Shown here: in pieces, positions 36,104 through 45,236 of the stretch | Layout: each line of letters opens with the position of its first letter | How positions within the stretch are numbered: position 1 is the stretch's first letter | From: an uncultured Alphaproteobacteria bacterium | GTDB lineage: Bacteria > Pseudomonadota > Alphaproteobacteria > Micavibrionales > Micavibrionaceae | Reading direction: 5' to 3' | Assembly: GCA_937934135.1 (NCBI GenBank) | Contig: CALHAW010000011.1 | Span: 1 to 59,680 of the forward strand | Length of the DNA stretch: 59,680 nt | The notes under the pieces: generated by a model | What the model was told of the DNA's origin: nothing | Seen by the model: the letters and a program-made list of their open reading frames with translations, nothing else | Databases searched by the model: none | Made by a program: the position numbers and the translations under genes

Positions 36104-37114
36104 TTATAGGCTTTCGCGCCTTAACGGACGATCAAGGACTTTTTCAATAATATCTTCAATCGTGAAATCTTCATGAAGGAAATCATACACCGCGCGTGAA
36201 ATTGGCATATCAACCGCATTGTTACGCGCCATAACGCGCAATGCTTTGGCTGTATGCACGCCTTCGGTCACCGCAATACGGTCACCCAATATTTCTTCCA
36301 ATGTTTTGCCTTCACCCAGTTGCACGCCCAATGAAAAATTGCGTGATTGCATGCTGGAACAGGTCAACATTAAATCACCCATGCCACACATTCCCATTAA
36401 TGTTGATTTTTGGGCGCCCATCGCTTTGGCAAGGCGCCCCATTTCGGCCAATCCACGGGTAACAAGGGCGCATCGCGCACTTTCTCCCATGCCGCGTCCA
36501 TGGATAACACCCGCCGCAATGGCAATAACATTCTTAATTGCACCGCCAATTTGCGCGCCAATAATATCGTCTGCTAAATATGTCCGAAGTGTCCGTGACC
36601 CCATTGTCGCAACAATTTCAGTCCCCAATTCTTTGTGCTTTGATTCCATCGCCAGCGTCACGGCGCAAGGAAGGCCACTACCAATTTCTCCTGCAAAGGT
36701 TGGGCCACTCAAATACCCTACTTTGGCATCAGGAATAATTTCTGCGACGACTTCAGACATCAAATTGCCTGTTTCAATTTCAATACCTTTTGAACAAATC
36801 ACAAATGGTTTATCTGCTAAACGCTCTTTCATTTGCTCCAATGTTGCACGGACATGTTGTGCAGGGGTTGCGATTAAAAATAAATCACAATCATCCAGAT
36901 CATTTTTATTACCCGTCGCTTTAATGGTTTCATTCAAAGACACGCCTTTAAGGTAAAGTGCATTTTCATGATCGCTATTGATTGAATTAATGACGTCCTC
37001 TTCGCGCGCCCACATCAAAACATCACGTCCTGCATTGGCAATAGATTGCGCCAACGCCGTTCCCCATGCGCCCGCGCCAATCACGGCAATTTTCTTCATG
37101 TTAGATTCAGTCAT
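36104..37114 (-). CDS. gpsA: Glycerol-3-phosphate dehydrogenase [NAD(P)+]
   Basis: This cytoplasmic enzyme makes sn-glycerol-3-phosphate for phospholipids, the substrate of PlsY at the left end of the window. The 336 residues have the nucleotide motif VIGAGAWGTALAQ, the substrate lysine region GGAIKNVIAIAAG and TRGLAEMGRL. ATG 37114 follows AAAGGAA; a second ATG at 37099 is also possible. It follows tsaD by 13 bp in the same direction. Confidence 0.95.
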   Translation of the reverse strand: MTESNMKKIAVIGAGAWGTALAQSIANAGRDVLMWAREEDVINSINSDHENALYLKGVSLNETIKATGNKNDLDDCDLFLIATPAQHVRATLEQMKERLADKPFVICSKGIEIETGNLMSEVVAEIIPDAKVGYLSGPTFAGEIGSGLPCAVTLAMESKHKELGTEIVATMGSRTLRTYLADDIIGAQIGGAIKNVIAIAAGVIHGRGMGESARCALVTRGLAEMGRLAKAMGAQKSTLMGMCGMGDLMLTCSSMQSRNFSLGVQLGEGKTLEEILGDRIAVTEGVHTAKALRVMARNNAVDMPISRAVYDFLHEDFTIEDIIEKVLDRPLRRESL

Positions 37115-37127
37115 ATTATTTCCTTTA

Positions 37128-38225
37128 TTATGCTTTTACACCCGCGCCCAGCTTTTTTTCTGCTGTTGGGTCAAGTGGCCATCTGGGACGCGCCGCAATA
37201 TCCAACGGATCTGTTAAGCCCTTATTAAGCCGTTCTAATCCGGTCCATGCTATCATGGCTGCATTATCAGAACAAAGCGTTAAGGGCGGCGCCATAAAAT
37301 CCATTTCTGCCTTTCGCGTCAAGTCTTTAAGTATGGTGCGGATATGTTGATTTGCGGCAACCCCGCCACAGACAACAAAAGCGGGTAAGGCATTGGTCTG
37401 TGTATCGTTTTGTGGATAATATTGTTGAAAGCTATTCATCGCGTTCTGGCATCGGTCTTTAAGAATATCGCCCACTGAATGCTGAAAGGCACAGGCAAGC
37501 GCCGCGATGTCTTTTTCTTGCAAATCACCCGCTGGCAGGGCTTCAATCGCGTTTCTAACGGCAGTTTTCAGACCTGAAAAAGAAAAATCACAACCTGCCC
37601 GCCCATGCATGGGTAAAGGCAAGGCAAAACGTTCTCGCGCTGTTTTGGAATCCGTGCATTTAGCGGCAATTTTCTCTAAATTCGGGCCACCGGGATAGCC
37701 AAGCCCCATAAGTTTTGCTGATTTATCAAAACATTCGCCCAATGCGTCATCTAATGTGGTGCCAAGGCGCTTATATTTTCCTACATCTTCGGCAATTAAA
37801 ATTTGCGTATGCCCGCCTGAAACCAACAAAACTAAATAAGGGAATGTTACTTTTTCAGCCAGGCGCGCCGTTAAGACATGCCCCTCAAGGTGGTTTACGC
37901 CGATAAAAGGCAAGTTATGCGCTGCCGCAATCGCTTTGCCCGCGACCATACCAACCATAACGCCGCCAATTAGGCCAGGCCCAGACGTCGCCGCCACTGC
38001 GCTAAGGTCAGAAAATTGAATATCTGCATCGTGGATCGCAGCTTTGATTAATGTATCAAGATGTTCTAAATGCGCCCGCGCCGCAATTTCGGGGACAACG
38101 CCACCAAAAGCCGCATGCTCCTCTAATTGGCTTAATACAAGGTTGGATAAAATAGTGCCGTCTTCACGCACGACAGAGGCCGCCGTTTCATCGCAAGAAG
38201 TTTCAATGCCCAGTACAATTTTCAT
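37128..38225 (-). CDS. tsaD: tRNA N6-adenosine threonylcarbamoyltransferase TsaD
   Basis: TsaD transfers threonylcarbamoyl to A37 of tRNAs that read ANN codons. The 365 residues have GIETSCDETAASV at the start, the metal-binding HxxxH in NHLEGHVL (about 109-113) and the ATP motif LLVSGGHTQ. LGYPGGPNLEKIA and a late GGVAANQHIR are also present. The length is normal. A tsaD-gpsA pair is common in alphaproteobacteria. It is divergent from hemC. Confidence 0.96.
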   Translation of the reverse strand: MKIVLGIETSCDETAASVVREDGTILSNLVLSQLEEHAAFGGVVPEIAARAHLEHLDTLIKAAIHDADIQFSDLSAVAATSGPGLIGGVMVGMVAGKAIAAAHNLPFIGVNHLEGHVLTARLAEKVTFPYLVLLVSGGHTQILIAEDVGKYKRLGTTLDDALGECFDKSAKLMGLGYPGGPNLEKIAAKCTDSKTARERFALPLPMHGRAGCDFSFSGLKTAVRNAIEALPAGDLQEKDIAALACAFQHSVGDILKDRCQNAMNSFQQYYPQNDTQTNALPAFVVCGGVAANQHIRTILKDLTRKAEMDFMAPPLTLCSDNAAMIAWTGLERLNKGLTDPLDIAARPRWPLDPTAEKKLGAGVKA

Positions 38226-38277
38226 CTAACACATATTTCATCTTTTCATTGCCGTGTAAAGTTCGTACAAAACGGGT

Positions 38278-39201
38278 ATGAATGTGATTAAGCTCGGAAC
38301 GCGAAATTCGCCATTGGCGTTGAAGCAGGCGCAAATGGTGCAAAAAGCCCTGGAAAAGGCGCACGCTGCCCTGCAGGTGGAAATTATCCCCATCCTTAGT
38401 CAGGCTGATTGGAAAAAATCAGAAGGAGAGATCCCTTTGACCGAAGAAGCGGGCGGAAAAGGTATGTTCGCCACGGAAATTGAAAAAATGATTGTGGATG
38501 GTACGGTCGATGCCGGCGTCCATTCCCTTAAAGATATGGCAACAGATTTACCACAGGGATTGGTGATTAACCACGTTTTGCCCCGCGCAAATGCCGGTGA
38601 TGCGTTGATTTGCATGACAGCAGATAAAATCGCAGATTTACCAGATGGGGCGATTGTCGGGACGTGCAGTCCGCGCCGCGCCGCGCTGGCGCTACATCAA
38701 CGTCCTGATTTAAAAATTGTCCCCTTTCGCGGTAATGTCGAAACCCGCCTTGAAAAAATCAGAAGCGGCCAAGTGGACGCGACTTTCCTGGCAATGGCAG
38801 GGCTTGAGCGTTTGGGTATTGAAGATGACATGATCCATCCTGTTGCCGTGGATGATTTTTTACCGGCCTGCGGTCAGGGCGTGATTTGTATTGAAACGCG
38901 CAATGATAATGCGCCGATAGAACTGGCCTTAAAAGCCATCCATTGTGATGATACCTATCATTGTATTCTTGCGGAACGTGAAGTGTTACGCGCCCTTGAT
39001 GGATCTTGCCAAACGCCGATTGCGGCGCATGCGGTGATTAAGGGCGATATTTTGACCTTAAAAGCATCCGTCTTATCGCTGGATGGGCAGCATCTTTTTA
39101 CGGAAGAACGCGCGGGCGTGCCTGCCGATGCGCAAATTATTGGAATAGAGGCCGGTCAGGCGCTTAAAGCCCAAATTCCTGATGATGTTACCGTTCGATG
39201 A
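38278..39201 (+). CDS. hemC: Porphobilinogen deaminase (hydroxymethylbilane synthase)
   Basis: HemC links four porphobilinogens into hydroxymethylbilane in tetrapyrrole synthesis. The 307 residues have LGTRNSPLALKQAQMV at the start, VHSLKDMATDLP, the arginine-rich GTCSPRRAAL and VPFRGNVETRL, and the cofactor-bearing cysteine in DGSCQTPIAAHA. The stop overlaps the hemD start (ATGA). Confidence 0.96.
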   Translation: MNVIKLGTRNSPLALKQAQMVQKALEKAHAALQVEIIPILSQADWKKSEGEIPLTEEAGGKGMFATEIEKMIVDGTVDAGVHSLKDMATDLPQGLVINHVLPRANAGDALICMTADKIADLPDGAIVGTCSPRRAALALHQRPDLKIVPFRGNVETRLEKIRSGQVDATFLAMAGLERLGIEDDMIHPVAVDDFLPACGQGVICIETRNDNAPIELALKAIHCDDTYHCILAEREVLRALDGSCQTPIAAHAVIKGDILTLKASVLSLDGQHLFTEERAGVPADAQIIGIEAGQALKAQIPDDVTVR

Positions 39202-39899
39202 AAAAGCGTGTTTTGATTACCCGCCCCGAACAAAGCGCTGCGCAAACCGCCAATGCGGTTCGTCAATTAAGGTATGCCGTTTTTTGTGAAGCCTTCTTAA
39301 CAGTGATGCATCACGATATTAAACTACCTGATTTAGGGCGCTATGGTGCGTTGGTTTTCACTAGTGCCAATGCAGTGCAGTCCTTTACCTTAAAAAACGA
39401 TCAACGGGATATTCCTGCTTATTGTGTCGGGGAACAGACCGTTGCTGCTGTCCAACAGGCTGGTTTTATCGCGTATAAATCTGCGCATGGAAAAGTGACA
39501 GATTTAATAAAAATGCTGGAAAATGAGCCGATTGACGGCAAAATTTTATATTGTCGAGCGCGCGATATTGCACAAAATTTGATGGTGCAAGGCAAGAATA
39601 TTGATGAAATAATTCTCTATCATACTGAAAAATCAAAAGAAATTAGTGATGAGTGTTTTGATCTGATACGTCAAGGCGCTTTTTCACATATTTTATTTTA
39701 TTCCGTCCGTACGGCGGAAAGCTTTGTCGAATTGATTAAAAAATCTGGGGCGCAAAAATGCTTAAATCAATGTGAGGCCTTGTGTTTGGGAGACTCCATG
39801 ATAAAGTGCATTGAAAATTTACAATGGAAGCATATTGCGGTGGCATCAACGCCAGACCGTCAGGGCATGCTTCAATTATTGGAGAGACATGATGAGTAA
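39198..39899 (+). CDS. hemD: Uroporphyrinogen-III synthase
   Basis: HemD closes and flips ring D of hydroxymethylbilane to uroporphyrinogen III. The 233 residues have the usual weak but recognisable pattern: LITRPEQSAAQTA at the start, ALVFTSANAVQSF (about 52-64) and ILFYSVRTAESFVEL (about 168-182). Overlap with hemC and the next gene supports the call. HemD diverges fast, so position is an important part of the evidence. Confidence 0.9.
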   Translation: MKKRVLITRPEQSAAQTANAVRQLRYAVFCEAFLTVMHHDIKLPDLGRYGALVFTSANAVQSFTLKNDQRDIPAYCVGEQTVAAVQQAGFIAYKSAHGKVTDLIKMLENEPIDGKILYCRARDIAQNLMVQGKNIDEIILYHTEKSKEISDECFDLIRQGAFSHILFYSVRTAESFVELIKKSGAQKCLNQCEALCLGDSMIKCIENLQWKHIAVASTPDRQGMLQLLERHDE

Positions 39900-41730
39900 A
39901 AATTCAAAACAACCGATTGAAAATGCGGGCAAGGTGATTGAAGCCTTTGGTGGTATTCGCCCCATGGCAGCAAAAATTGATACGCCTGTGACAACGGTGC
40001 AGGGGTGGAAAAAACGCGATGTTATTCCCGGTACGCGCCGCGATCAAATAATGCAGGCCGCCAATGATCATAAAATTGACCTGTCAAAGCTTGTGTCAAA
40101 AGTTGTTTCTGAAACCTCTACCGTTGTTTCTGAAACCTCTACCGTTGTTGCGGCAACATCAAAATCCGTTAAGAAAAAACAGGTTAAAAACAAAAGGCCT
40201 GTTAATGCAAGCAAGTCAAAAACAGTCCCTTCTTCTGATGCTTCAACCCCTTCTGCCCATTCTGAAACTTTAAAAGCAAAACGTTCTTCTAAGCCAGAGC
40301 CAACAAAGGAAGAGCATGAACGACTTATGGCGGCGATTGAAGATCAGGGGCGTAAAAATGTTGTGACCAGCACGTGGATTGCGGTGATTTTAATTCTATT
40401 AACCGCCGCATTAGGGGCGTTTCTTCTTTGGCCAAAAGCACAAGAAACAGTAGAAACACAAAATGAAAAAATAGCGGCGCTGGAAGAAGAAGTAAGTAGT
40501 GTTTCTGACCGCCCCGGTTTTTTTGAAACGATTATTCCGCAAGATATTCAAGTTGATCTTCAAGAACGCGCAGACCAATTACAAAACCAAGTTAAGAATG
40601 TGCAAAACACGGTAGAGCAGCTCTCCCAAAAAGCGGAAGCAATTTCTAGCGGGGTTTTAGACCCTAATGCAGGGCCGCTTTCGCAACGGTTAGAGGTTTT
40701 GGAGGAGCAAGTCAGGGAAATTAAAGGCGGCGAAAATTTTGCGGCGCTTATTGACCGTATTCAAAACCTTGAAGAAAGCTTTACAGGGCAAGAACAGTTA
40801 AATGCATCCATGGAAGAATTAAAAAGCATGATGATAACCCGCGAACAAATTGGCGGCACAATTAATGATGGTTTAGCCAGCGCGCAAGAAAAAAGTGGTG
40901 CGTTGGGCGAAACGTTGGAAGGTGTTTCTGGCACTGATTTAAAAGCCGCGGCAATGTTGATTGCCTTCACGCAAATGCGTAATGCGTTTTACCGTCAAGA
41001 ACCGTTTGAAAATGACCTTGCCGTTTTACAACGCCTTGCAGGCGAAGAGAACGCTGAATTGCAAGAGGCGATTGCAAAATTAGCGCCCCATGCCAATGGC
41101 GGTGTTTTATCAAGCGAGGGATTATCGCGTGAATTTAAGGGGCTTGCTGGTGATATTGTTGTGTCTTCTTTACAGGGTGAAGATGTTTCGTTGAAAGAAA
41201 AAGCGCAAGCGCGTTTACATAGCTTATTACAAGTTGAAAAAGAAGGTGCATCCGTTACAGGAACACAAACGCAAGCGGCCGTTGCAAGGGCGCAAAAGAT
41301 GCTGGATGAAGGCAATATCGAAGGCGCAGTGGCGGAACTTCAGGGGTTAGATGGTGCCGCGGCGGTTACGGCGCAACCGTTTATTGAGCAAGCCAAAGCA
41401 TCACTAATTGCTGGCAATCTTGAACAATTATTAGGCGATTCTATTCTTTCAAAATTATCAGATCAATTACCGTTAGAAGGTCTGGTCAATGGGTCTGGCT
41501 TTGGAAATATCCAAAAAAGTATTAAACAAATGATGCCCCATAATATTTCAGGAAATTCTGAAGGAAATATTCAAGAAAATATTCAGGGCAATATTCCTGA
41601 TATTGGCAAAGTATTAGAAGACGTACCACTGGTTCCCAATAATGTGATTACAGATGAAAAATCTGGCGTGACAATTTTGCCGAAACAACAAGGATTTAAG
41701 GGCTTTTCTTCTGGGAAAAGTTTTGAATAA
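39892..41730 (+). CDS. Mitofilin/Mic60-like inner-membrane protein with N-terminal HTH-like domain
   Basis: I place the start at ATG 39892 (MSKNSKQ), five bases after GGAGAG, giving 612 residues; the adjacent ATG at 39889 is too close to that box. The first 55 residues (AFGGIRPMAAKIDTPVTTVQ, then GWKKR) look like a small helix-turn-helix. A Ser/Lys-rich linker with an in-frame tandem duplication (40102-40143) leads to one membrane helix (about 160-180). A long coiled coil and a C-terminal helical mitofilin-like region follow. Alphaproteobacterial Mic60 homologues sit in hem gene clusters and shape inner-membrane folds. The family call rests on layout and neighbours. Confidence 0.72.
   Translation: MSKNSKQPIENAGKVIEAFGGIRPMAAKIDTPVTTVQGWKKRDVIPGTRRDQIMQAANDHKIDLSKLVSKVVSETSTVVSETSTVVAATSKSVKKKQVKNKRPVNASKSKTVPSSDASTPSAHSETLKAKRSSKPEPTKEEHERLMAAIEDQGRKNVVTSTWIAVILILLTAALGAFLLWPKAQETVETQNEKIAALEEEVSSVSDRPGFFETIIPQDIQVDLQERADQLQNQVKNVQNTVEQLSQKAEAISSGVLDPNAGPLSQRLEVLEEQVREIKGGENFAALIDRIQNLEESFTGQEQLNASMEELKSMMITREQIGGTINDGLASAQEKSGALGETLEGVSGTDLKAAAMLIAFTQMRNAFYRQEPFENDLAVLQRLAGEENAELQEAIAKLAPHANGGVLSSEGLSREFKGLAGDIVVSSLQGEDVSLKEKAQARLHSLLQVEKEGASVTGTQTQAAVARAQKMLDEGNIEGAVAELQGLDGAAAVTAQPFIEQAKASLIAGNLEQLLGDSILSKLSDQLPLEGLVNGSGFGNIQKSIKQMMPHNISGNSEGNIQENIQGNIPDIGKVLEDVPLVPNNVITDEKSGVTILPKQQGFKGFSSGKSFE
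40102..40143 (+). repeat. In-frame tandem duplication, 2 x 21 bp
   Basis: Two perfect 21-bp copies encode VVSETST twice in the cytoplasmic linker of the Mic60-like protein. Replication slippage is the simple explanation; the reading frame is kept. Confidence 0.9.
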
Positions 41731-41781
41731 ACCTTGAATAAATATGGGCGTAAGCTTCGACTACAGAAAGAAAATTAATCC

Positions 41782-43158
41782 GTGATTAAAACAATTTGGT
41801 TTTTCATTAAAATCGCCATCATTGCGGGCGCTGGTGTGTGGCTTGCGACCCGTCAGGGTGATGTGTCGTTGTCCATTATGCAATATGATATTACAATCCA
41901 AAGTGGGTTGTTTTTCCTGCTGTTATTTATTGCCTGTATTACGTTCTTATTGATTTACCGCGTGGTGCGCGCGGTTTTATCAACGCCCAAGGTTATTGCA
42001 AAATACCAAGAGCAAGATAAGCAGAAAAAAGGATATAACGCCTTAACGCAAGGTTTGATTGCGGTTGCGGCGGGTGATGCCAAAAAAGCCACGGAATATG
42101 CCGATAAAACACAAGATTTTATGCCAGACCAAAATGCTTTAACCCTATTATTAGCGGCGCAGGCCGCGCGCCTTCGGGGGGAAGAAGGCAAAGCCGAAAA
42201 TTATTTCAAAGAATTGAGCGACGATAAAGAAGCACGTTTTTTGGGTTTGCGTGGCTTGTTGGTCAATGCATTATCTGTGAAGGATTACAGCGCGGCGCTG
42301 ACATATGCACGTCAGGCGGATAAGGCCTATGCCGGGCAAGGATGGTTGTTGGCGATGATTTATTCTTTAGAAATAAAAAATCATGCATGGCAAAGTGCGG
42401 TTGCAACAGGTAAACGTGCGGTTAAAGCGAGCGGATTGGATGAAGATAAAATTTTATCTGACCGTATTGCCCTTCATTTAATGCATGGTGATTATGAGCG
42501 GGATCAAGAGAATGAAAATGCGGCCTTAAAAGAGTTTGAAGCGGCGTATAAAATTAATCCTTATTTTGTACCAACTATTGTGCGTTTATTGCGTTTTTAT
42601 TTGGCCAAGAATAGACGGAAAAAAGCAATTTCCCTGATCCAAAAAACATGGAAAGAAAGCCCGCATCCTGACCTTGCGATGATATGGGAAGAATTAGCAC
42701 CGCTTAAAGGGAAGAAAAATAACGCCAATGCCAAACGATTAAAATGGTTTGAAGATTTGGTTGCGATTAATCCAGATAGTTATGATGGGCAAGTAATGGC
42801 GGCCAACGCGGCAATGGATTTAGGGTATTGGGGGGAAGCCAAATCATATTTAACCCATGCGGAAAAGATTTACCCATCTGCCAGCCTGTACCGTTTTATG
42901 GCGGTGGCGGAACAAAATAGCGGTGATAATGATGCGATCATCCATGCGTTGATGGAAAAAGCATCTGAAGCGTTGCCGGATAAAAGTTGGCATTGCGCGC
43001 AGACGGGTTTGATTTATCAAGAATGGTCGCCGCTGGCGATGCCGCATGAGGGGTTTAATACCATTATTTGGGGTGTCCCAGGGGAAACAAAATTAACGTC
43101 GCAAAATAATATTGATACCCTATCAATCCCCCATTTGTTGGTTGACCCTGCCGCGTAA
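41782..43158 (+). CDS. HemY-like TPR inner-membrane protein
   Basis: The 458 residues start with GTG at 41782. Two membrane helices (about 5-22 and 38-62) match the HemY N-terminal domain (GVWLATRQGDVSLSIMQYDI). A long tetratricopeptide-like helical region follows, rich in Ala-Asp repeats such as ALTYARQADKAY. It follows the Mic60-like gene in the usual hemC-hemD-mitofilin-hemY order. The molecular role of HemY in heme synthesis is not settled; it is not the protoporphyrinogen oxidase also called HemY. Confidence 0.85.
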   Translation: MIKTIWFFIKIAIIAGAGVWLATRQGDVSLSIMQYDITIQSGLFFLLLFIACITFLLIYRVVRAVLSTPKVIAKYQEQDKQKKGYNALTQGLIAVAAGDAKKATEYADKTQDFMPDQNALTLLLAAQAARLRGEEGKAENYFKELSDDKEARFLGLRGLLVNALSVKDYSAALTYARQADKAYAGQGWLLAMIYSLEIKNHAWQSAVATGKRAVKASGLDEDKILSDRIALHLMHGDYERDQENENAALKEFEAAYKINPYFVPTIVRLLRFYLAKNRRKKAISLIQKTWKESPHPDLAMIWEELAPLKGKKNNANAKRLKWFEDLVAINPDSYDGQVMAANAAMDLGYWGEAKSYLTHAEKIYPSASLYRFMAVAEQNSGDNDAIIHALMEKASEALPDKSWHCAQTGLIYQEWSPLAMPHEGFNTIIWGVPGETKLTSQNNIDTLSIPHLLVDPAA

Positions 43159-43214
43159 AGGGGGCTGTATCAAGTTCTTAAATTCCTGCTCTCCTTTAAT
43201 GCTCCCCCCTTTTT
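43157..43214 (+). terminator. Candidate terminator after hemY
   Basis: AAAGGGGG at the hemY stop can pair with CCCCCTTT (43205-43212) before a T-run. The 40-base loop is long, and a competing pairing of GGGGCTG (43161) with CAGCCCC (43227) is possible. Confidence 0.4.
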
Positions 43215-43465
43215 AATTCTGTTTTGCAGCCCCTTGGTAACGCCTTGTTTTTATTGAGATAAAAGGGGCGTACTTAGTTTGTTTGTCAAGATAAGGGGGG
43301 TGGGGGGACTCCTCTGTTTTTTGATCCTTTTTGTCTTGGCTTCTTTTGTCTTAGCCCTTTCGTCTTGGTATGTCTCTTCCAAGCCGTGCCGTGTTCAATC
43401 ACGGACAGAAGAAGAGCATAACATATTTAGGCTTTAATTCCTATAAAATAAGATACTCATTTGAT
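43159..43465. other. Intergenic region between convergent hemY and rhomboid genes
   Basis: No gene is seen. The stretch holds the hemY terminator candidate and a hairpin at 43241-43270 (CGCC...GGCG with a TTTTAT/ATAAAA stem). A G-run pair (six G, T, six G, near 43294-43306) and three imperfect T-rich repeats of the pattern TTYGTCTTRG (43328-43380) follow. Function is unknown; some may act as terminators for the two converging genes. Confidence 0.5.
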
Positions 43466-44260
43466 TTAAGTTTTTTTGAGGAATTTCATTGCGGCAAAAC
43501 CGCCGAGGAAGCCACCGACATGGGCGGCCCATGCGATTTGTCCGCCATCGGGGCTGCCAATAAAGCCGAAAATTACGGAAATGCCAATCCAGAGAAGCAC
43601 AAAAGGCCAGATTTTATGAGTAGGGCCGCCCTGATTTTTTTGTTGTTTGTTGATCATTATAAGCGCGGCGGCAAACAGGCCGCTTAAACCACCCGAAGCC
43701 CCAACAACGGGAAAGATGGAATGGAAATTTAACGCGAAATGCGTGGCAATGCCAAACAAGCCAGAGATAAAAAAGAGGATAAGCATGTTTTTACCGCCGA
43801 GCCATTTTTCAATGCCACTGCCAAAGGCGAGCAGCATAATACCGTTCATGGCAATATGAAGCCAACTGCCATGGAGGAACATATGGGTGAGAGGAGTAAT
43901 AAATATCAATGGTTCAAAAAGCGCCGTCCCCGTCAAACGTCCCGGAATAAAGCCAAGGTGAATGAAGAGCCAGTTTGTTTGCGTTTCATTGAGCAAGAAT
44001 GTAACGCCCAGATGAATGATAACCATCACCCCCAAGAAATATTTTGTAATAGGGGGCAGGTTAATTAGGGGTTCATTTATTGTGTCATTTTGTGTTGTGG
44101 CGTGTTGTGTTTCGGTTTGCGCTTTGGGAGGTGCTTTATAGGTGGGTTTTTGTGTTGGCGTTTTGGCGTCCCGTTTTTGGCGGGGAACTTTTAGAGGGAC
44201 GACATTATTGCGTTCTAACGAGTCTTTGCTGTCATCATATCCATCACCACCTGAAGTCAT
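43466..44260 (-). CDS. Rhomboid-family intramembrane serine protease
   Basis: Rhomboids cut membrane proteins within the bilayer. The 264 residues have a polar cytoplasmic tail of about 75 residues and six membrane helices. The catalytic serine is in GASGGLSGLF (about 188), the catalytic histidine in AAHVGGFLGG (about 245), and the loop HMFLHGSWLHIAMNGI carries conserved His/Asn residues. Both catalytic residues are present, so it should be active. Substrates are unknown. Confidence 0.92.
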   Translation of the reverse strand: MTSGGDGYDDSKDSLERNNVVPLKVPRQKRDAKTPTQKPTYKAPPKAQTETQHATTQNDTINEPLINLPPITKYFLGVMVIIHLGVTFLLNETQTNWLFIHLGFIPGRLTGTALFEPLIFITPLTHMFLHGSWLHIAMNGIMLLAFGSGIEKWLGGKNMLILFFISGLFGIATHFALNFHSIFPVVGASGGLSGLFAAALIMINKQQKNQGGPTHKIWPFVLLWIGISVIFGFIGSPDGGQIAWAAHVGGFLGGFAAMKFLKKT

Positions 44261-44350
44261 TTTTTATTTTCCTATTATAGAGCCACCCCATAGGGCGTGT
44301 TGTTTATGGCTTTATTATAAGCATAGAGACGCTATCCGTCACAAAAAAAA

Positions 44351-44372
44351 CAGCGATTTAAAAAAATCGCTG
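44351..44372 (-). terminator. Intrinsic terminator of the gene at 44.4-45.1 kb
   Basis: CAGCGATTT and AAATCGCTG form a perfect 9-bp stem with a 4-base loop. On the minus strand the stem is followed by a run of eight T (complement of 44343-44350). It lies 48 bp past the stop of the unknown minus-strand gene. Confidence 0.8.
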
Positions 44373-44419
44373 AAGTTATTTTGGAGTTTAATATTTGAAT
44401 TATTTTTAAAAAGACAACA

Positions 44420-45073
44420 TTAAGGAGACATTGCCCCGAAGAGGCCTGCGGTCTTTTCAGAATCATATTTATATTTGACGCTTTCATTGCCTTTGGCTTC
44501 TAAGCCGCCACCGGGGGTGGCTTTTTTAATAATGTCACTGACGTTTTTCATGATGTCCATTGCCATGACTTTTGTTTGGTGAAGTTGTTCTTTAAAATTA
44601 TCGAAAGCTTGGGCGAAGGCTTCTTGTGCTAGCTCTTTTCCCATTACGACAAATTTTTCAATCTTGCCTGATTCTGGGATGTCGCCTTCGGTTACTTTAT
44701 CAAAAGCGTTTAGAGAGAGTGCTTGGTCTTCTAATTTCTTGGTAGCGGGTTTTTTACCGCCGCTGCCACCAGAGCTTTTACCTTCTGTTTCGTCTTCTTC
44801 CTCTTCCTGAGCAGAGTCAGAGGTGATGAGTTCTAAATATGTGGGCGCCTGATAGCTGACAGGGTAGTTTTTTAGATCTTTAAGATCCATGGTGCGCCCA
44901 GTGAGGCCAGCCTTTAATTCAATGCGCAAAAGATCAGAAGAACGCCAGTCAAATGCAACGCAGTGGCTTTTATATTCACCGGGTTGAACATATTTTTTTA
45001 CGAGCTTTTTACCCGGATACAGCTGTTCATTTAGCCCTGTTTCTTTCACCAGTTCTTGAATATTAACTTGCAT
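44420..45073 (-). CDS. Hypothetical protein with acidic/Gly linker and helical C-terminal domain
   Basis: I do not recognise this 217-residue soluble protein. Residues 1-85 look like a folded beta-rich domain (GEYKSHCVAFDWRSSDLLRI). Residues 86-113 form a linker of glutamates, then Gly/Ser/Lys (EEEEDETEGKSSGGSGGKK). The rest is helical, with a phasin-like stretch (LAQEAFAQAFDNFKEQLHQT, about 148-167). It has its own clear terminator, so it is probably a single-gene unit. Any phasin resemblance is superficial. Confidence 0.6.
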   Translation of the reverse strand: MQVNIQELVKETGLNEQLYPGKKLVKKYVQPGEYKSHCVAFDWRSSDLLRIELKAGLTGRTMDLKDLKNYPVSYQAPTYLELITSDSAQEEEEDETEGKSSGGSGGKKPATKKLEDQALSLNAFDKVTEGDIPESGKIEKFVVMGKELAQEAFAQAFDNFKEQLHQTKVMAMDIMKNVSDIIKKATPGGGLEAKGNESVKYKYDSEKTAGLFGAMSP

Positions 45074-45236
45074 TATACTCTCCTCACTCTTTGAAAATCT
45101 AAGTTGATAATGCCTGCAAACCCTTAAAAAACTGTTAAATTTTGGAAATATTCAGGAAAGAAGAAGGATTTTCCTCTGAATGAATGAAAAAGTGGAATTT
45201 CCCTCGGGGCGTTGTGCGTGATATAATAGGAACATA

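Noticed and set aside
43290-43306. G-quadruplex in the hemY/rhomboid intergenic region
   Set aside because: Only two long G-runs are adjacent; four runs are not available within a short span.
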